In this document: one piece after another, positions 63,227-64,000 of the stretch
Position numbering within the stretch: position 1 is the first letter of the stretch
Layout: each line of letters opens with the position of its first letter
Position numbers and translations under genes: made by a program
Assembly: GCA_017983755.1 (NCBI GenBank)
Contig: JAGOAU010000002.1
Span: 1-64,000, forward strand
DNA: 64,000 nucleotides
Reading direction: 5' to 3'
Origin: Azonexus sp.
GTDB taxonomy: Bacteria; Pseudomonadota; Gammaproteobacteria; Burkholderiales; Rhodocyclaceae
The notes under the pieces: model-generated
The model's database searches: none
Told to the model about the DNA's origin: nothing
The model's input: the letters and a program-made list of their open reading frames with translations, nothing else

Positions 63227-64000
63227 GCCAGCCGCTTTCTGAACAGTTCGCGGAAGACCGGGTAGATATCGCTCGCCTCGGCGATGCGCTGCAGGGCGAA
63301 CTGGCCGGCGTGGGTAGCGGCCAGTATCGCGTACTCCTCCCAGAGATTCTGGGGTTCGCCGTCGGTGATCTCGATGTAGGCGAAATACTGGACCAGCGGC
63401 AGGATCGATTCCGCCAGCAATTCTCGACACTGCGGCGAATCGTCGTTCCAGTTGTCACCGTCGGAGGCCTGCGCGCCGTAGATATTCCAGGTGCTACTGG
63501 CGTAGCGCTTGCCGATGATCTGGCGCATCAGTTTGAGCGCGCTGGATACGATGGTGCCGCCGGTTTCGCGGGAGTGGAAGAAATTGTCCTCGTCGACTTC
63601 CTCGGCAACCGTGTGGTGGCGGATGAAGACCACTTCGATATGTTCGTAATTGCGATTCAGAAAGAGGTAAAGCAGCATGAAGAAGCGCTTCGCCATCTGC
63701 TTCTTCGCTTCGTCCATCGAGCCGGAAACGTCCATCAGGCAGAACATCACCGCCTGCGTCGACGGCTCGGGAATACGGATGCGATTGCTGTAACGCAGGT
63801 CGAACGGGTCGATGAAGGGGACGGCCTCGCGCCGCGCCTTCAGGTAGGCGATCTCGCGCTGCAGGCGCTCAACTTCGGCATCGTCCGGCGGCGTTTCGTC
63901 AAGCGCCTCCTCCAGTTCGGCCTGCAGGCCGCGCAGCCGCGTCGCGTACGGCCCGCCCACCGCAACGCGGCGCCCGGCGGCACCGCGCATGGTGCGCACC
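63223..64000 (-). CDS. YeaH/YhbH family protein (N-terminus outside window)
   Basis: The C-terminal 258 residues of a DUF444 protein. The VWA-like metal site DVSGSM and downstream TGGTIVSSALKL are present, which suggests a metal-dependent adhesion-type module. The partner kinase gene prkA is expected upstream, off the window. The reading frame is open to the right edge. Confidence 0.92.
   Translation of the reverse strand, partial: VRTMRGAAGRRVAVGGPYATRLRGLQAELEEALDETPPDDAEVERLQREIAYLKARREAVPFIDPFDLRYSNRIRIPEPSTQAVMFCLMDVSGSMDEAKKQMAKRFFMLLYLFLNRNYEHIEVVFIRHHTVAEEVDEDNFFHSRETGGTIVSSALKLMRQIIGKRYASSTWNIYGAQASDGDNWNDDSPQCRELLAESILPLVQYFAYIEITDGEPQNLWEEYAILAATHAGQFALQRIAEASDIYPVFRELFRKRLA

Overview
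The window is about 64 kb of GC-rich chromosome from a betaproteobacterium. Gene content fits the Rhodocyclales (Dechloromonas/Azonexus-like): the tRNA-Tyr/Gly/Thr-tuf operon, a dacA-dat-ybeD-lipB-lipA run, a PhaM-like granule protein, fused indolepyruvate oxidoreductase, IcmF and two Liv-type ABC systems. The genus is an inference from gene content. Coding density is high. I see no prophage, transposase, rRNA or CRISPR array.

Layout. 1-550: start of tuf and three tRNA genes behind a near-consensus promoter, all on the minus strand. 560-5070: cytochrome c, ilvD, lgt, a VOC protein and a GAF protein. 5180-11020: a heavy-metal RND efflux operon (OMF, MFP, RND pump) ending in a PII-like gene. 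11040-16840: htpX, a NhaR-type LysR regulator, D,D-carboxypeptidase, D-amino acid transaminase, and ybeD-lipB-lipA for lipoic acid. 16850-24000: envelope lipoproteins, a CoA-transferase, an RNA methyltransferase, HemJ, an epimerase, a ferredoxin reductase and two small secreted proteins. 24080-28950: complete Liv transporter 1 with a lipidated binding protein. 29040-38960: a GNAT-like/PilZ fusion, an FAD oxidase, a 474-bp inverted-terminus repeat, the fused indolepyruvate:ferredoxin oxidoreductase, and a sensor kinase converging on its LuxR-type response regulator. 39050-42150: PhaM-like protein, AEC transporter, CoA-transferase/racemase and a secreted protein. 42150-51430: phenylacetate-CoA-ligase-like gene, Liv transporter 2, an acyl-CoA synthetase, and a divergent Crp/Fnr regulator. 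51470-57430: an M48 protease, fused isobutyryl-CoA mutase (IcmF) and a divergent AraC regulator. 57540-64000: a small protein, an EF-G-like GTPase, glmU, SpoVR and the end of the YeaH-type gene.

How the genes fit together. Several modules point to growth on amino acids and aromatic or branched acids. IorAB turns aryl-pyruvates into aryl-acetyl-CoA. The PaaK-like ligase and the acyl-CoA synthetase flank a Liv-type importer. CoA-transferases and IcmF handle acyl-CoA isomers. The promoter of the ligase/importer operon carries a palindrome matching the PaaR (TetR-family) consensus as I remember it, centred near the predicted start of transcription.

The most unusual signal is not a gene. A 9-base core, GCGGTCGAC, occurs about 30 times on both strands. 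In most copies it is followed by two short A/T tracts about one helical turn apart, at roughly +5 to +10 and +15 to +20. That is the layout of the Haemophilus uptake signal sequence, and one intergenic copy is an inverted pair. A self-specific DNA-uptake-like signal in a rhodocyclal bacterium is the leading hypothesis, and it can be tested by genome-wide counting.
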